64,000 nucleotides of DNA. It comes from Marivita sp051859345 (lineage in GTDB: Bacteria; Pseudomonadota; Alphaproteobacteria; Rhodobacterales; Rhodobacteraceae). The position numbers were made by a program, and so were the translations under genes. Location of the stretch: positions 62,001-126,000 of the forward strand of contig NZ_JBHYFV010000006.1 in NCBI RefSeq assembly GCF_051859345.1, given 5' to 3'. The notes under the pieces are model-generated. The model was not told where the DNA came from. It made no database searches and saw nothing but the letters and a program-made list of their open reading frames with translations. How positions within the stretch are numbered: the first letter of the stretch is position 1; every line of letters starts with the position of its first letter. Below, piece by piece: positions 1-7,632 of the stretch.

Positions 1-1
1 G

Positions 2-1318
2 GAGATTTCCGCCAAGACCGGCGTCGGTATTCCCGCCGTGCTTGAAGCCATCGTCAAGCGCCTGCCGCAACCGCATGAGGGTGATGCGACCAAGCCGCTC
101 AAGGCGATGCTGGTGGACAGCAAATACGACCCCTATCTGGGTGTGGTCGTGATTGTCCGCGTGATCGACGGGGTGCTGAAAAAAGGCCAGCGCGTCAAGA
201 TGATGAAGACCGGCGGCACCTATGACATCGACCGGATCGGCGTCTATCGTCCCGCCATGCAAGAGGTCAAAGAGCTGGGACCGGGCGAGATCGGCTATAT
301 CACCGCGCAGATCAAACAGGTCAGCGACACGCGCGTCGGGGATACCATCACCACCGAGAAAAAGGGCTGCGAAACGCCCCTGCCCGGCTTCAAACCGTCG
401 ATTCCGGTGGTGTTCTGCGGCTTGTTCCCGGTGGACGCCAATGATTTCGAAGACATGCGCGGCGCGATCGAAAAGCTGTCGCTGAACGATGCGTCGTTTA
501 CATCGGAAATGGAAACCTCCGCTGCGCTTGGTTTCGGCTTTCGCTGCGGGTTCCTGGGCCTTTTGCACCTCGAAGTGGTGCGCGACCGGCTGGAACGGGA
601 ATACGACATCGACCTGATCACCACGGCGCCGTCGGTGATCTATCACATCTACACCCGCGACGGCGAAATGCTCGAACTGCACAACCCGGCCGACATGCCG
701 GACCCGTCCACCATCGACCACATCGAAGAACCGCGCATCAAGGCGTCGATCCTTGTGCCGGACGAATATCTCGGCGACGTGCTCAAGCTCTGCCAGGACC
801 GGCGCGGTCTGCAGCTTGACCTGACCTATGTGGGCAGCCGCGCGATGGTGGTCTATGACCTGCCGCTCAACGAGGTGGTGTTCGATTTCTACGACCGGCT
901 GAAATCCGTGACCAAGGGTTATGCGTCGTTCGACTACCAGATGCTTGGCTACCGCGAAGACAGCCTCGTCAAGATGCAGATCCTGGTGAATGACGAACCG
1001 GTGGATGCCTTGTCGACGATGGTTCACCGCGACCGTGCCGAAACCCGCGGGCGGGCGATGTGCGAAAAGCTCAAGGACCTGATCCCGCGCCACATGTTCA
1101 AGATACCCATTCAGGCGGCCATCGGCGGCAAGGTTATCGCACGCGAGACCTTGGCGGCGCTGCGCAAGGACGTGACGGCGAAATGCTATGGCGGCGACGC
1201 GACCCGGAAGAAGAAACTTCTGGAAAAGCAGAAGGCCGGCAAGAAGAAGATGCGCCAGTTCGGCAAGGTGGATATCCCGCAGGAAGCGTTTATCTCGGCG
1301 TTGAAGATGGATGGTTAA
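2..1318 (+). CDS. lepA: Elongation factor 4 (LepA), 5'-truncated by the window edge
   Basis: This is the C-terminal part (438 residues) of the ribosome back-translocating GTPase LepA/EF4, whose family length is about 600. The reading frame is open from base 2. The first residues, ISAKTGVG, are the G5 (SAK) end of the GTPase domain, so the nucleotide-binding core lies upstream of the window. Domain II, the elongation-factor V-like domain and the LepA-specific basic C-terminus (lysine-rich, RKKKLLEKQKAGKKKMRQFG) all follow intact. The gene ends at TAA and is followed by an A+T-rich unrelated gene after 32 bp. Identification is by the characteristic LepA C-terminal sequence and is secure. Confidence 0.97.
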   Translation, partial: EISAKTGVGIPAVLEAIVKRLPQPHEGDATKPLKAMLVDSKYDPYLGVVVIVRVIDGVLKKGQRVKMMKTGGTYDIDRIGVYRPAMQEVKELGPGEIGYITAQIKQVSDTRVGDTITTEKKGCETPLPGFKPSIPVVFCGLFPVDANDFEDMRGAIEKLSLNDASFTSEMETSAALGFGFRCGFLGLLHLEVVRDRLEREYDIDLITTAPSVIYHIYTRDGEMLELHNPADMPDPSTIDHIEEPRIKASILVPDEYLGDVLKLCQDRRGLQLDLTYVGSRAMVVYDLPLNEVVFDFYDRLKSVTKGYASFDYQMLGYREDSLVKMQILVNDEPVDALSTMVHRDRAETRGRAMCEKLKDLIPRHMFKIPIQAAIGGKVIARETLAALRKDVTAKCYGGDATRKKKLLEKQKAGKKKMRQFGKVDIPQEAFISALKMDG

Positions 1319-1350
1319 TTCCATTTTGAGAGACGGAGAGCGAGAATAGA

Positions 1351-2034
1351 ATGAAAATGGGTGTCTCTGAAACCCTACGAAAAGCCTCAGACGGCAATTT
1401 TGACGAAAAAATCGATGACGCCGAATGGTTGACCTCGTCTGGTATCCGAGACCTAAACACTTGTCTTCAGGCATCCGGCAACCACAACGTGATGCTGTTA
1501 ATAGGTGAAGAGTTCAATATTTCTTTTCAATTTGGAGCTGCAACAATCCATCATTTTTTTGACCACGGAACGATGCCTAGATCCAATTTCTTAGGTGACA
1601 CATCCTCGCTAACAACAACATACCTAAGAAGGGTTTTCACTTTTTTTGAGTATGTTGTCTTTTACCTTTGCAAGTATCCAAATCGCGTTTTTGATCACAG
1701 CTATAACGAGCAATCTGAGCAGTACGCAGAACGATTGAGGCATTTAAAAGAGACAGGAAAAATTAGAAAGGATGTTGAGGCGACGCTTCGCTCCCTAAAA
1801 CAGACCCGTGATCAATTCGCTCATTCCTTCGTCGAAATTGGCGACCTGACCTACAAAGGAATTCCATTGAGTGAATCATCACAGGACTTCTTTACCGATA
1901 TTGATGAGACGTCAGTTTTGTTGGAGAGGTTATTTCTGGAACAACAGCATTTCCAAATAGATTGGCGAATTTTCAGCTTGGTTCACCAGGCGCTTCGAAC
2001 CGCTAGAATCGAAGGCATTCGAGCGCAAACGTAG
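1351..2034 (+). CDS. Hypothetical all-helical protein with HEPN-like R-x4-H motif, A+T-rich
   Basis: A 227-residue protein that I do not recognise as a named family. It looks mainly alpha-helical, and residues 153-158 read RDQFAH, an R-x4-H arrangement like the catalytic motif of HEPN ribonucleases, preceded by an aromatic helix (FFEYVVFYL, about 98-106). No signal peptide or membrane segment is visible. A GGAG sequence about 13 nt upstream is a loose ribosome site for the ATG at 1351. Codon use and base composition are clearly more A+T-rich than the flanking lepA and other genes (runs such as CATTTTTTT inside the gene), which suggests horizontal acquisition. HEPN proteins occur in toxin-antitoxin and abortive-infection systems, but no partner gene is adjacent. 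Function is unassigned. Confidence 0.8.
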   Translation: MKMGVSETLRKASDGNFDEKIDDAEWLTSSGIRDLNTCLQASGNHNVMLLIGEEFNISFQFGAATIHHFFDHGTMPRSNFLGDTSSLTTTYLRRVFTFFEYVVFYLCKYPNRVFDHSYNEQSEQYAERLRHLKETGKIRKDVEATLRSLKQTRDQFAHSFVEIGDLTYKGIPLSESSQDFFTDIDETSVLLERLFLEQQHFQIDWRIFSLVHQALRTARIEGIRAQT

Positions 2035-2101
2035 GGGTCCCAAGAACGGGCAGCGGGCCCGACCCTCCCCATGGGAGGGCGCATCCGTTTATACAATGCG
2101 T

Positions 2102-2170
2102 GTAGGGTGCGTGTTCACACGCACCAATTGACCTCACCAACCGAACGGTGCGTGTGAACACGCACCCTAC
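2102..2170. repeat. Long perfect inverted repeat of a dispersed palindromic element
   Basis: Arms 2102-2125 and 2147-2170 are perfect 24-bp inverted copies separated by 21 bp. Each arm is itself a hairpin (GTGCGTGT-TC-ACACGCAC). The same element recurs as a diverged single copy at 11867-11890 (19 of 24 positions identical) and in looser form at 28132-28154, so this looks like a REP-like family sitting between genes. It lies downstream of the A+T-rich gene and may act as a transcription terminator or mRNA 3' stabiliser. Confidence 0.85.
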
Positions 2171-2271
2171 GCAAGCCGCCGCCGATCCCCGTATCGTGAT
2201 GACCACACACCTGCGCGTGGGGTCTATCTGCGCTAGAGTGCCGAAAAACACCCCGAGCAGGACCAATCCAC

Positions 2272-2934
2272 ATGCGCCCGATTCTCACCGCCGCCCTTGT
2301 GCTAGCAGCCCCCTTTGCCCAGGCCGATGTCTGCGACTTCCGCCCCAGCATCCTTGCGGGCAAGGCCGGACAAGCCGCCAAATCCACTGCCGGGACTGTT
2401 GCGTCCGTCACCACGGAAGGCGCGCGGGCGGTGGGGGCTTATACGCTGGAAAACCCCGTCTCGGGTGTCAGCATGATCGGCAGCGCGGTCAGCAGTGCCA
2501 CGGCGGCGGGAAGCAGCGTTGCGGCGGGTGCGGGTGGCGCGTTGACCACGGCAACAGCCATCGCCACAGCCCCGGTCACCATCGCGGTTGCGGGTCTGAC
2601 GGCTGTGGCGCTTGGGGGCTACGAAGGGGCCTGTTACTTGCGCGCAGAGCGGATCACCGACATTGATGAAATCCGCTATATCGTCGCCAACCTGTCGGCC
2701 AATTCCGATCCGACCATGTTTGCGCTGATCCCCAAGGGCGAGAAGTATGTCACGCTCAAGGGACGCAACGCCATCGCGGGCGAGGACAAGCTGCGCATCG
2801 CTTCGGCGGGTGTTGGGCCGTTTATCTTTGACGTGAAGAACCTCTACATCACCGACGGGGTTCTCATGCACCGCGACGCCGGGCGCAATACGGTGATCGG
2901 CGCTGTCGGGTTGCAGGTGGTCGAGGTCGAGTAA
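2272..2934 (+). CDS. Hypothetical exported Ala/Gly-rich protein
   Basis: A 220-residue protein with a clear Sec signal peptide (MRPILTAALVLAAPFAQA, cleavage after residue 18). The mature part begins with a cysteine-containing segment (DVCDFRPS), then a long low-complexity Ala/Gly/Thr/Ser stretch (about residues 30-120) with glycine-zipper-like hydrophobic runs that could insert into membrane. A compact C-terminal domain of about 90 residues follows (IADD-type beta-rich sequence ending VIGAVGLQVVEVE). I do not recognise the family. It probably sits in the periplasm or envelope. It is monocistronic, with the palindromic repeat upstream. Confidence 0.75.
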   Translation: MRPILTAALVLAAPFAQADVCDFRPSILAGKAGQAAKSTAGTVASVTTEGARAVGAYTLENPVSGVSMIGSAVSSATAAGSSVAAGAGGALTTATAIATAPVTIAVAGLTAVALGGYEGACYLRAERITDIDEIRYIVANLSANSDPTMFALIPKGEKYVTLKGRNAIAGEDKLRIASAGVGPFIFDVKNLYITDGVLMHRDAGRNTVIGAVGLQVVEVE

Positions 2935-3054
2935 GCTTCGCAGCGGGCGAGGTCGGGCATTCGCGTTCTGCCGATGCGACTTGCCACTTGACCGACATCA
3001 ACGCGCGGGTTGCCATGATGCGGCAGGATCAGGCCAACCGAAGGGAGAGCCAAT

Positions 3055-3375
3055 ATGGATCTGAACGCACAGAAAGACCGTCTACTCGAACGCCGTGCCG
3101 AAATCACCGGCGATCTGGCCGACATCGAAGACAAGCTGGACGATCCGATGCCGAAGGATTGGGAAGACCGCGCGTCGGAGCGGCAGGGGGACGAAGTGCT
3201 GGAGGCGTTGGGGAATTCCGAGCTCGACGAACTGCGCCGAATCGATTCGGCATTGGCGCGACTCGAGGACGGATCTTACGGGATTTGCCCGAAATGCGGC
3301 GATACCATCTCGGATGCGCGATTGGAGGCTGTCCCCGCAGCAGCGTTGTGCCGCAATTGCGCCGATACCGTGTAG
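3055..3375 (+). CDS. DksA/TraR-type C4 zinc-finger protein
   Basis: A 106-residue protein of the DksA/TraR superfamily. The N-terminal half is a charged coiled coil (about residues 1-70), and the C-terminal half carries the C4 zinc finger CPKC...CRNC (about residues 81-104) after the family signature YGICPKCGD. Such proteins insert into the RNA polymerase secondary channel and modulate initiation. At 106 residues it is shorter than true DksA (about 150) and belongs to the short DksA-like/YbiI-type group, so it may not respond to ppGpp. GGGAGAG upstream of the ATG supports the start. Confidence 0.9.
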   Translation: MDLNAQKDRLLERRAEITGDLADIEDKLDDPMPKDWEDRASERQGDEVLEALGNSELDELRRIDSALARLEDGSYGICPKCGDTISDARLEAVPAAALCRNCADTV

Positions 3376-3542
3376 GATATTGATTCGGGAATTTAAATGC
3401 CGGTAGGGGCAACGCAACCAGCCCCTGCCCTGACACCTTGATCGATTCGTTTCCGGCGGGTGCAAGATATTTCTTTCGACCCAGTTCCAAGATTTTTCTT
3501 GATTCCAACGGCGCGCGCGACCGAATACTTTCGTACGCTTGA

Positions 3543-3560
3543 TGTAAATTCAGGTTTACA
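3543..3560. promoter_or_regulatory. TGT-N12-ACA palindrome upstream of the DUF6455-like gene
   Basis: A perfect inverted repeat TGTAAA-N6-TTTACA, which also fits the TGT-N12-ACA pattern bound by PpsR/CrtJ-type redox repressors in phototrophic Rhodobacterales. It ends 16 nt before the proposed GTG start at 3577. The repeat is seen directly; the assignment to a regulator is inference. Confidence 0.45.
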
Positions 3561-3576
3561 CTTACGGGAGGGGGTC

Positions 3577-3855
3577 GTGTCAGATTATATTGACTCCATG
3601 CGCAGCACATTTGCTGCCCGCATGTCCGCACATGAAGGGATTCTCGCGCTTTTGGGCCTTGCCCCAAGCGAAGACGACGCTCCGCACATCTATACGGAAT
3701 TGCGCGGCACGCTTTTGGCTTGTGGCAAATGCTATTGTCCGAAGTCCTGTCTTGAATGGCAAAGCAGCGGGCCTGACGGGCCCCCGCCCTGGTGCCATCA
3801 ACGCCAGGTGTTTTTCGATCTGGCTGCCGCCTGTGAAAGGCTGCAGGCCGCTTGA
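3577..3855 (+). CDS. Small four-cysteine protein, DUF6455-like
   Basis: A 92-residue protein starting at GTG 3577, chosen because GGGAGGGGG lies 5 nt upstream and the reading frame before it has no such site. The sequence begins SDYIDSMRS. It contains a helical N-terminal half and a C-terminal cluster CGKCYCPKSC followed by a further Cys/His pair (WCHQR), suggesting a metal or redox site. It resembles the DUF6455 family of small Rhodobacterales proteins, whose function is unknown. An upstream palindrome and a downstream FNR-like box make an oxygen/redox link plausible. Confidence 0.7.
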   Translation: MSDYIDSMRSTFAARMSAHEGILALLGLAPSEDDAPHIYTELRGTLLACGKCYCPKSCLEWQSSGPDGPPPWCHQRQVFFDLAAACERLQAA

Positions 3856-3865
3856 TCGGGCCGGT

Positions 3866-3879
3866 TTGATCAAGGTCAA
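3866..3879. promoter_or_regulatory. FNR/FnrL-like box (TTGAT-CAAG-GTCAA)
   Basis: The 14-bp sequence TTGATCAAGGTCAA matches the FNR/FnrL consensus TTGAT-N4-ATCAA at 9 of 10 conserved bases. It lies 57 bp upstream of the ATG of the small membrane protein at 3937, a reasonable activator position. It is seen directly; binding is inferred. Confidence 0.45.
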
Positions 3880-3936
3880 GGCAGAGACATCAAAAACAAG
3901 GAATGTATGGCCCATCGCATTTTGATGGAGGCCGGT

Positions 3937-4119
3937 ATGCTACGTCTAGCCAGTATTCTTTATTCCCTGATCGCCACCACACTGGCAGGAACCGCCGTGA
4001 TTGCAGTATTGACCGCCGGGTTCGACACGCTTGTCCCGATCGTCGCTGCAGCCGCCGTCGGAGGGCTGGTCGCCTTGCCCGTCAGCTGGTACGTCGCGCG
4101 CGCGATCTACGAGGCCTGA
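3937..4119 (+). CDS. Small two-helix membrane protein
   Basis: A 60-residue protein with two predicted membrane helices (about residues 5-25 and 30-55). The ATG at 3937 was chosen over an in-frame ATG at 3907 because GGAGG lies 5 nt upstream of it. Close relatives in Rhodobacteraceae are often mislabelled CTP synthetase in databases; nothing in this sequence supports that activity. Its 3' end overlaps the convergent phosphatase gene by 13 bp. An FNR-like box upstream suggests oxygen-dependent expression. Confidence 0.7.
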   Translation: MLRLASILYSLIATTLAGTAVIAVLTAGFDTLVPIVAAAAVGGLVALPVSWYVARAIYEA

Positions 4120-4577
4120 GACGGCCCAAGCGTTGGCCCAAGCGCATCAAGAAGCCCATCCGCACAGTCTTCGATCAGCGCCAGGGCGCCATCAAAGTCA
4201 CGGGTGAAATACGGATCGGGGACATGGTTGGTGCCGCATTGCGGAGCGTAGTCGGTAAAGCGCCTGACGCGACCGGATGGGCCAACGGCAGCCATTTCAG
4301 CGGCGTTGTCGTCATCCATCACGACGATCAGATCGAACGCATCGAAATCCGCCGGAACCACTTGCCGCGCGCGCAGGGGTGAAAGGTCATAGCCTTTCTC
4401 CGTCGCGGCGGCCTGCATCGGGCCATAAGGCGGCTTGCCGATATGCCAGTCTCCGGTGCCTGCGCTGTCCAGCGTCACGTCCAGTCCGCGTTCAGCAGCC
4501 TTGGCACGCGTGACCGCTTCGGCCGTGGGCGAGCGACAGATATTGCCGAGACAGACAAAGAGGATACTTTGGATCAT
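4107..4577 (-). CDS. Low-molecular-weight protein-tyrosine phosphatase
   Basis: A 156-residue cytoplasmic phosphatase of the arsenate-reductase-like LMW-PTP fold. The P-loop VCLGNICRSPTAE near the N-terminus provides the C-x5-R-S/T catalytic motif, and the C-terminal DPY (VPDPYF) carries the general-acid aspartate. Length is normal for the family. The ATG at 4577 places the P-loop at residues 7-16, as in other members; the longer open frame upstream is not needed. It diverges from the Sir2 gene with only 42 bp between starts, so the two probably share a promoter region. Confidence 0.92.
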   Translation of the reverse strand: MIQSILFVCLGNICRSPTAEAVTRAKAAERGLDVTLDSAGTGDWHIGKPPYGPMQAAATEKGYDLSPLRARQVVPADFDAFDLIVVMDDDNAAEMAAVGPSGRVRRFTDYAPQCGTNHVPDPYFTRDFDGALALIEDCADGLLDALGPTLGPSQAS

Positions 4578-4619
4578 GGCCTTGCCTAGCGCAGGGTCGC
4601 GTTTGGGAAAAGAGGTGTG

Positions 4620-5321
4620 ATGCGAAAGCTGGAGCGAATTGTGATCCTGACAGGGGCGGGCATTTCTGCGGAAAGCGGTTTGGGCACGTTCCGCGACGAA
4701 GGCGGGCTGTGGGCGCAGCACCGGATTGAAGATGTCGCAACGCCCGAGGCGTTTGCGCATGATCCGGCGCGGGTCCATCAGTTTTACAACGTGCGGCGGG
4801 TGCAGGCTGCGGGTGCCAAGCCAAATGCCGCTCATCAGGCGTTGGCACGGCTACAGGCCGCGTGGCCGGGGCATGTTCTGCTGGTCACACAGAACGTGGA
4901 CGGGTTGCATGAAAAGGCGGGTGCAGAAGTTGTCCACATGCATGGTGAATTGTCCCGTGCGCTTTGTGCGGCCTGTGAACACAGATGGGATTCACCGCAG
5001 GAAATGTCGGTCGGGGAAACCTGCCCTGCCTGTGATGCCCCTGCGGCACGGCCCGATATCGTCTGGTTTGGTGAAATGCCCTATCACATGGAGCAGATTC
5101 TCGATGCGATCCAGACCTGTGATCTTTTTGCGGCGATCGGGACGTCGGGTCAGGTTTACCCGGCTGCCGGCTTTGTAGAGGAAGCGCGGATGGCGGGGGC
5201 GGCGACGGTCGAACTTAACCTGCGGGACAGCGATATGACCCACGCGTTCGAGGAGCATGTGACCGGGCCTGCAAGTGAAATAGTTCCGCAATGGGTGGAC
5301 CGGCTCTTGCAGGGGCGGTGA
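4620..5321 (+). CDS. cobB: Sir2-family NAD-dependent protein deacylase (CobB type)
   Basis: A 233-residue class III sirtuin that removes acyl groups from lysine using NAD+. Visible motifs are the nucleotide-binding GAGISAESGLGTFR, the catalytic TQNVDGLHEKAG with the active-site His in HMHGEL, and the zinc-binding cysteines C-x2-C...C-x2-C (CAAC...CPAC). Tyr and Arg in the region YNVRR correspond to the class III Y-x2-R pair that favours succinyl/malonyl lysine, so desuccinylase activity is likely. GAGG before ATG 4620 supports this start over the adjacent GTG. Confidence 0.93.
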   Translation: MRKLERIVILTGAGISAESGLGTFRDEGGLWAQHRIEDVATPEAFAHDPARVHQFYNVRRVQAAGAKPNAAHQALARLQAAWPGHVLLVTQNVDGLHEKAGAEVVHMHGELSRALCAACEHRWDSPQEMSVGETCPACDAPAARPDIVWFGEMPYHMEQILDAIQTCDLFAAIGTSGQVYPAAGFVEEARMAGAATVELNLRDSDMTHAFEEHVTGPASEIVPQWVDRLLQGR

Positions 5322-5340
5322 GGCGGGGTGTCCCGCCTCA
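5319..5340. terminator. Hairpin between convergent cobB and PCu(A)C genes
   Basis: Perfect 9-bp stem TGAGGCGGG/CCCGCCTCA with a 4-nt loop, starting in the cobB stop codon. It lies exactly between two convergent genes and probably ends transcription in both directions, although neither side has a strong U-run. Confidence 0.6.
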
Positions 5341-5349
5341 CCCTTGGTA

Positions 5350-5820
5350 TCAGCTGTCTGAACCTTGGTTCATCATGCCGCCATGATCCTGACGTTCCAG
5401 ATCGACCGGCACATCCACAACAACATCACCCGCCTTTTCAAAAGTGAGCGTGATCGTGACCGTCTTGCCCTGCTCCATCGGACCGGTAAGGCCCATGAGC
5501 ATGACGTGTTTGCCACCGCGCACCATGGCGATCTCGCCATTGGCGGGCAATTCAAAGCCTTCCTCGACATGGACCATGCGCATCACGCCGTTTTCACCTT
5601 GCAGGTGGGTGTGCAGTTCCGTGCGGGCGGCGGCGTCGCTGCTGACCGCGATCAGGCGATCTGCCTCGTCACCGGAGTTGTGGATCATCATGAAGGCAGC
5701 GCCTGATTTGGCCATCGGCGACGCAGAGCGCGCGTATTGATCGTGTATTTCGATTTCTGCGAACGCAGGCGCGGCAAGGAACAGGGCAGCAGCCCCGGCG
5801 ATAAGGGATTTGGTAAACAT
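5350..5820 (-). CDS. PCu(A)C-type periplasmic copper chaperone
   Basis: A 156-residue exported protein: signal peptide MFTKSLIAGAAALFLAAPAFA, then the PCu(A)C fold (DUF461). The copper ligands are seen as H-x-H (ELHTHL), a methionine-rich stretch (VMRMV) and HVMLMGL, matching the family pattern H(M)x10Mx21HxM. It delivers Cu(I) to the CuA/CuB centres of cytochrome c oxidase. The C-terminus HGGMMNQ could add metal ligands. It forms an operon with the small Cys-containing protein 41 bp upstream. Confidence 0.92.
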   Translation of the reverse strand: MFTKSLIAGAAALFLAAPAFAEIEIHDQYARSASPMAKSGAAFMMIHNSGDEADRLIAVSSDAAARTELHTHLQGENGVMRMVHVEEGFELPANGEIAMVRGGKHVMLMGLTGPMEQGKTVTITLTFEKAGDVVVDVPVDLERQDHGGMMNQGSDS

Positions 5821-5861
5821 CTGAGTGTCTTTCCGTCTGAGTGTGTTGAGTGTTGAAGACT

Positions 5862-6212
5862 TCAGACGGATGCAGGTGGATCTCGGGCCTGGGACTGTGG
5901 GGTGGGGTGTTCGGCGGCCAGAACATCCATCTGGCTCATCCAGAGAACGTGCCAGGCATCGACCCGCCTGGCCTCGGGCATGGGTGTGGTCATGTCCGCA
6001 TAAAACGCCAGCGCGTAGTCCGGGCAAATCATGACGCCGCCCGTCGGCTGGCCGTTTTCATCCACAAGGATATGCACAGGCCCGGTGCCGGTGCAGATCT
6101 CCATCGTTCCGACAGCCGGGGATTGCCCACGCGCCGCGGCCAGCTGAACGCTGGTGAAACCGATCACCAGAACCATCAGGGCAAACGTGATATGTCGCAG
6201 GACGAAGTGCAT
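5862..6212 (-). CDS. Small exported protein with Cys pair, cotranscribed with copper chaperone
   Basis: A 116-residue protein with an N-terminal hydrophobic helix (about residues 8-26) that may be a signal peptide or anchor. Two conserved-looking cysteines flank a beta segment (EICTGTGP...MICPDY), a pattern found in small secreted proteins next to copper genes such as DUF2946-like ones. The function is not known; the context suggests copper or cytochrome oxidase maturation. The proline-rich C-terminus looks disordered. No strong ribosome site precedes the ATG. Confidence 0.7.
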   Translation of the reverse strand: MHFVLRHITFALMVLVIGFTSVQLAAARGQSPAVGTMEICTGTGPVHILVDENGQPTGGVMICPDYALAFYADMTTPMPEARRVDAWHVLWMSQMDVLAAEHPTPQSQARDPPASV

Positions 6213-6256
6213 GATGTCGATTTACGGGCAGGACCGCTGGTCACAACGTGACAAAA

Positions 6257-6291
6257 GGAAACAGCCCCGTCCGGAAACCCGAACGAGGCTG
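6257..6291 (-). terminator. Intrinsic terminator of rpmB
   Basis: On the minus strand a 12-bp imperfect stem AGCCTCGTTCGG/CCGGACGGGGCT with a GTTT loop is followed by GTTTCCTTTT, immediately downstream of rpmB. Confidence 0.7.
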
Positions 6292-6314
6292 CAAATCATC
6301 CTGAAAGAAAAAGC

Positions 6315-6605
6315 TTACGCCTGCGCGGTTTGCGCCTTGGCGATCTCTTTCTTGATCTTCAGAAGGCCGACCGACAGCTCGGTGTCTTTGGCTTTCGCCA
6401 AAAACTTGTCAAGGCCACCGCGGTGGTCGACGCTGCGCAGCGCGTGCGCAGAGATGCGCATCTTGATGCCACGGCCGAGTGTTTCGGATTGCAGCGTCAC
6501 GTCATTCAGGTTCGGCAGAAAGCGCCGACGTGTCTTGTTGTTGGCGTGGCTGACATTGTTGCCAGTCATCGGGCCTTTACCGGTCAGTTCGCATACACGC
6601 GACAT
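6315..6605 (-). CDS. rpmB: 50S ribosomal protein L28
   Basis: A 96-residue ribosomal protein L28, typical of the alphaproteobacterial form. The N-terminus MSRVCELTGKGPMTGNNVSHANNKTRR is the L28 signature, followed by the RISAHALRSVDHRGGLDKFL segment. It binds 23S rRNA of the large subunit. The gene stands alone, with a hairpin in its upstream region and an intrinsic terminator downstream. Confidence 0.97.
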   Translation of the reverse strand: MSRVCELTGKGPMTGNNVSHANNKTRRRFLPNLNDVTLQSETLGRGIKMRISAHALRSVDHRGGLDKFLAKAKDTELSVGLLKIKKEIAKAQTAQA

Positions 6606-6659
6606 GGGTTCGTCCTCGTTCTATCAAAGGTGGCCATAGGGCCGTCCACCAATATCAAA

Positions 6660-6680
6660 GGGCGCCGACTGGCAGCGCCC
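6660..6680. terminator. GC-rich hairpin upstream of rpmB
   Basis: GGGCGC-N9-GCGCCC stem, followed on the minus strand by TTTGATATT. It lies 55 bp upstream of rpmB and about 150 bp downstream of the hydrolase gene, so it may end the upstream minus-strand operon. The rest of the 226-bp interval (6606-6831) shows no gene. Confidence 0.45.
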
Positions 6681-6831
6681 GGAATCTCGTTTGGTGTCCT
6701 TAGAGGGATGCGCGATAGGCGTCAAGTGGCGGGAGGGCGCAGAGATCGAGTAAAGACGAAAAAGTCGGTGTTTGGGTGGGTGCCTCGGGCTTTGGCGGGC
6801 ATGGCCGAAAAGCAGGTAGTGGCGGCGGCGC

Positions 6832-7632
6832 TCATGTCAGGCAAAGCGCTTTGCTCAGAACATCCATGAATCCGGCGTGGTTGTGGATCATCATGGCATG
6901 GCCCGCATCCGGGACAGTGAAGGTGGGAATACCCGCCTCGTCCAACCGACGGCGATCAGGCGTGTCCGGTGTCGGTTCGGGGCCGATGCTGCGGTCGCCG
7001 TAGACAAAGGCTTTGGGAATCGCCAACCCGGCGAAACCGTCGAACATGTCCGACGGCAGGTCCACAAGCGCCTTGGCGTTGGCGAAAAGCCCTTTCGGGT
7101 CGGCGACCTGCCACCCGGCGACAATCCGGTCTACAGGCCCTGCCCCGTCGCGCACCTTGGACTGCAATCTGTCAAGCAGCGCCGCGTAGCCGGTGTTCAG
7201 GAACGCCTGTTCGCCATCCCGCGAGATCCGCAAAGACATCAGACCGCCGCCCGGATCGACATTCGCCTCTGCCACGATCAGGCGGGACACCAGTTGGGGG
7301 CAGGTCCGTGCAAGCACTATTGCCACGGTGCCGCCCATGCTGTGCCCCACCACGTCGACAGGGCCCATCCCCAAGTGCTCAAGCACGCGGGCAATGACGG
7401 CGGCGTGGCTGTTCAGCGCATAGTCAAATCCGGTTGGATGATCGGACTGACCAGAGCCAAGAAAGTCGACCAGAATACAGCGCCGCCCCGCCAGAACAGG
7501 ATCGGCAGCCACCGCAAGGAAATCCGCAGCCACAGGCATGCCAAGCCCTGGCAGGAACAGGATCGGTGCGCCCGAGCCGCTGTCATACCAGCGGATCGTG
7601 GCGTCCCATTCTGGCAGGAAGAGAGCGTTCAC
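6832..7632 (-). CDS. Alpha/beta hydrolase
   Basis: A 266-residue alpha/beta-hydrolase-fold protein. The nucleophile elbow is GHSMGG (Ser about residue 97), the oxyanion region is FLPGLGM, and the catalytic His is in DAGHAMMIHN near the C-terminus. The substrate cannot be told from sequence; esterase or epoxide-hydrolase-like activity is possible. Its start overlaps the meaB stop by 4 bp, so the two are translationally coupled, although a functional link to MeaB is not obvious. Confidence 0.85.
   Translation of the reverse strand: MNALFLPEWDATIRWYDSGSGAPILFLPGLGMPVAADFLAVAADPVLAGRRCILVDFLGSGQSDHPTGFDYALNSHAAVIARVLEHLGMGPVDVVGHSMGGTVAIVLARTCPQLVSRLIVAEANVDPGGGLMSLRISRDGEQAFLNTGYAALLDRLQSKVRDGAGPVDRIVAGWQVADPKGLFANAKALVDLPSDMFDGFAGLAIPKAFVYGDRSIGPEPTPDTPDRRRLDEAGIPTFTVPDAGHAMMIHNHAGFMDVLSKALCLT

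Noticed and set aside
3937..4119. Database-style label CTP synthetase
   Set aside because: The protein is only 60 residues with two membrane helices; the catalytic domains of CTP synthase (about 540 residues) are absent.
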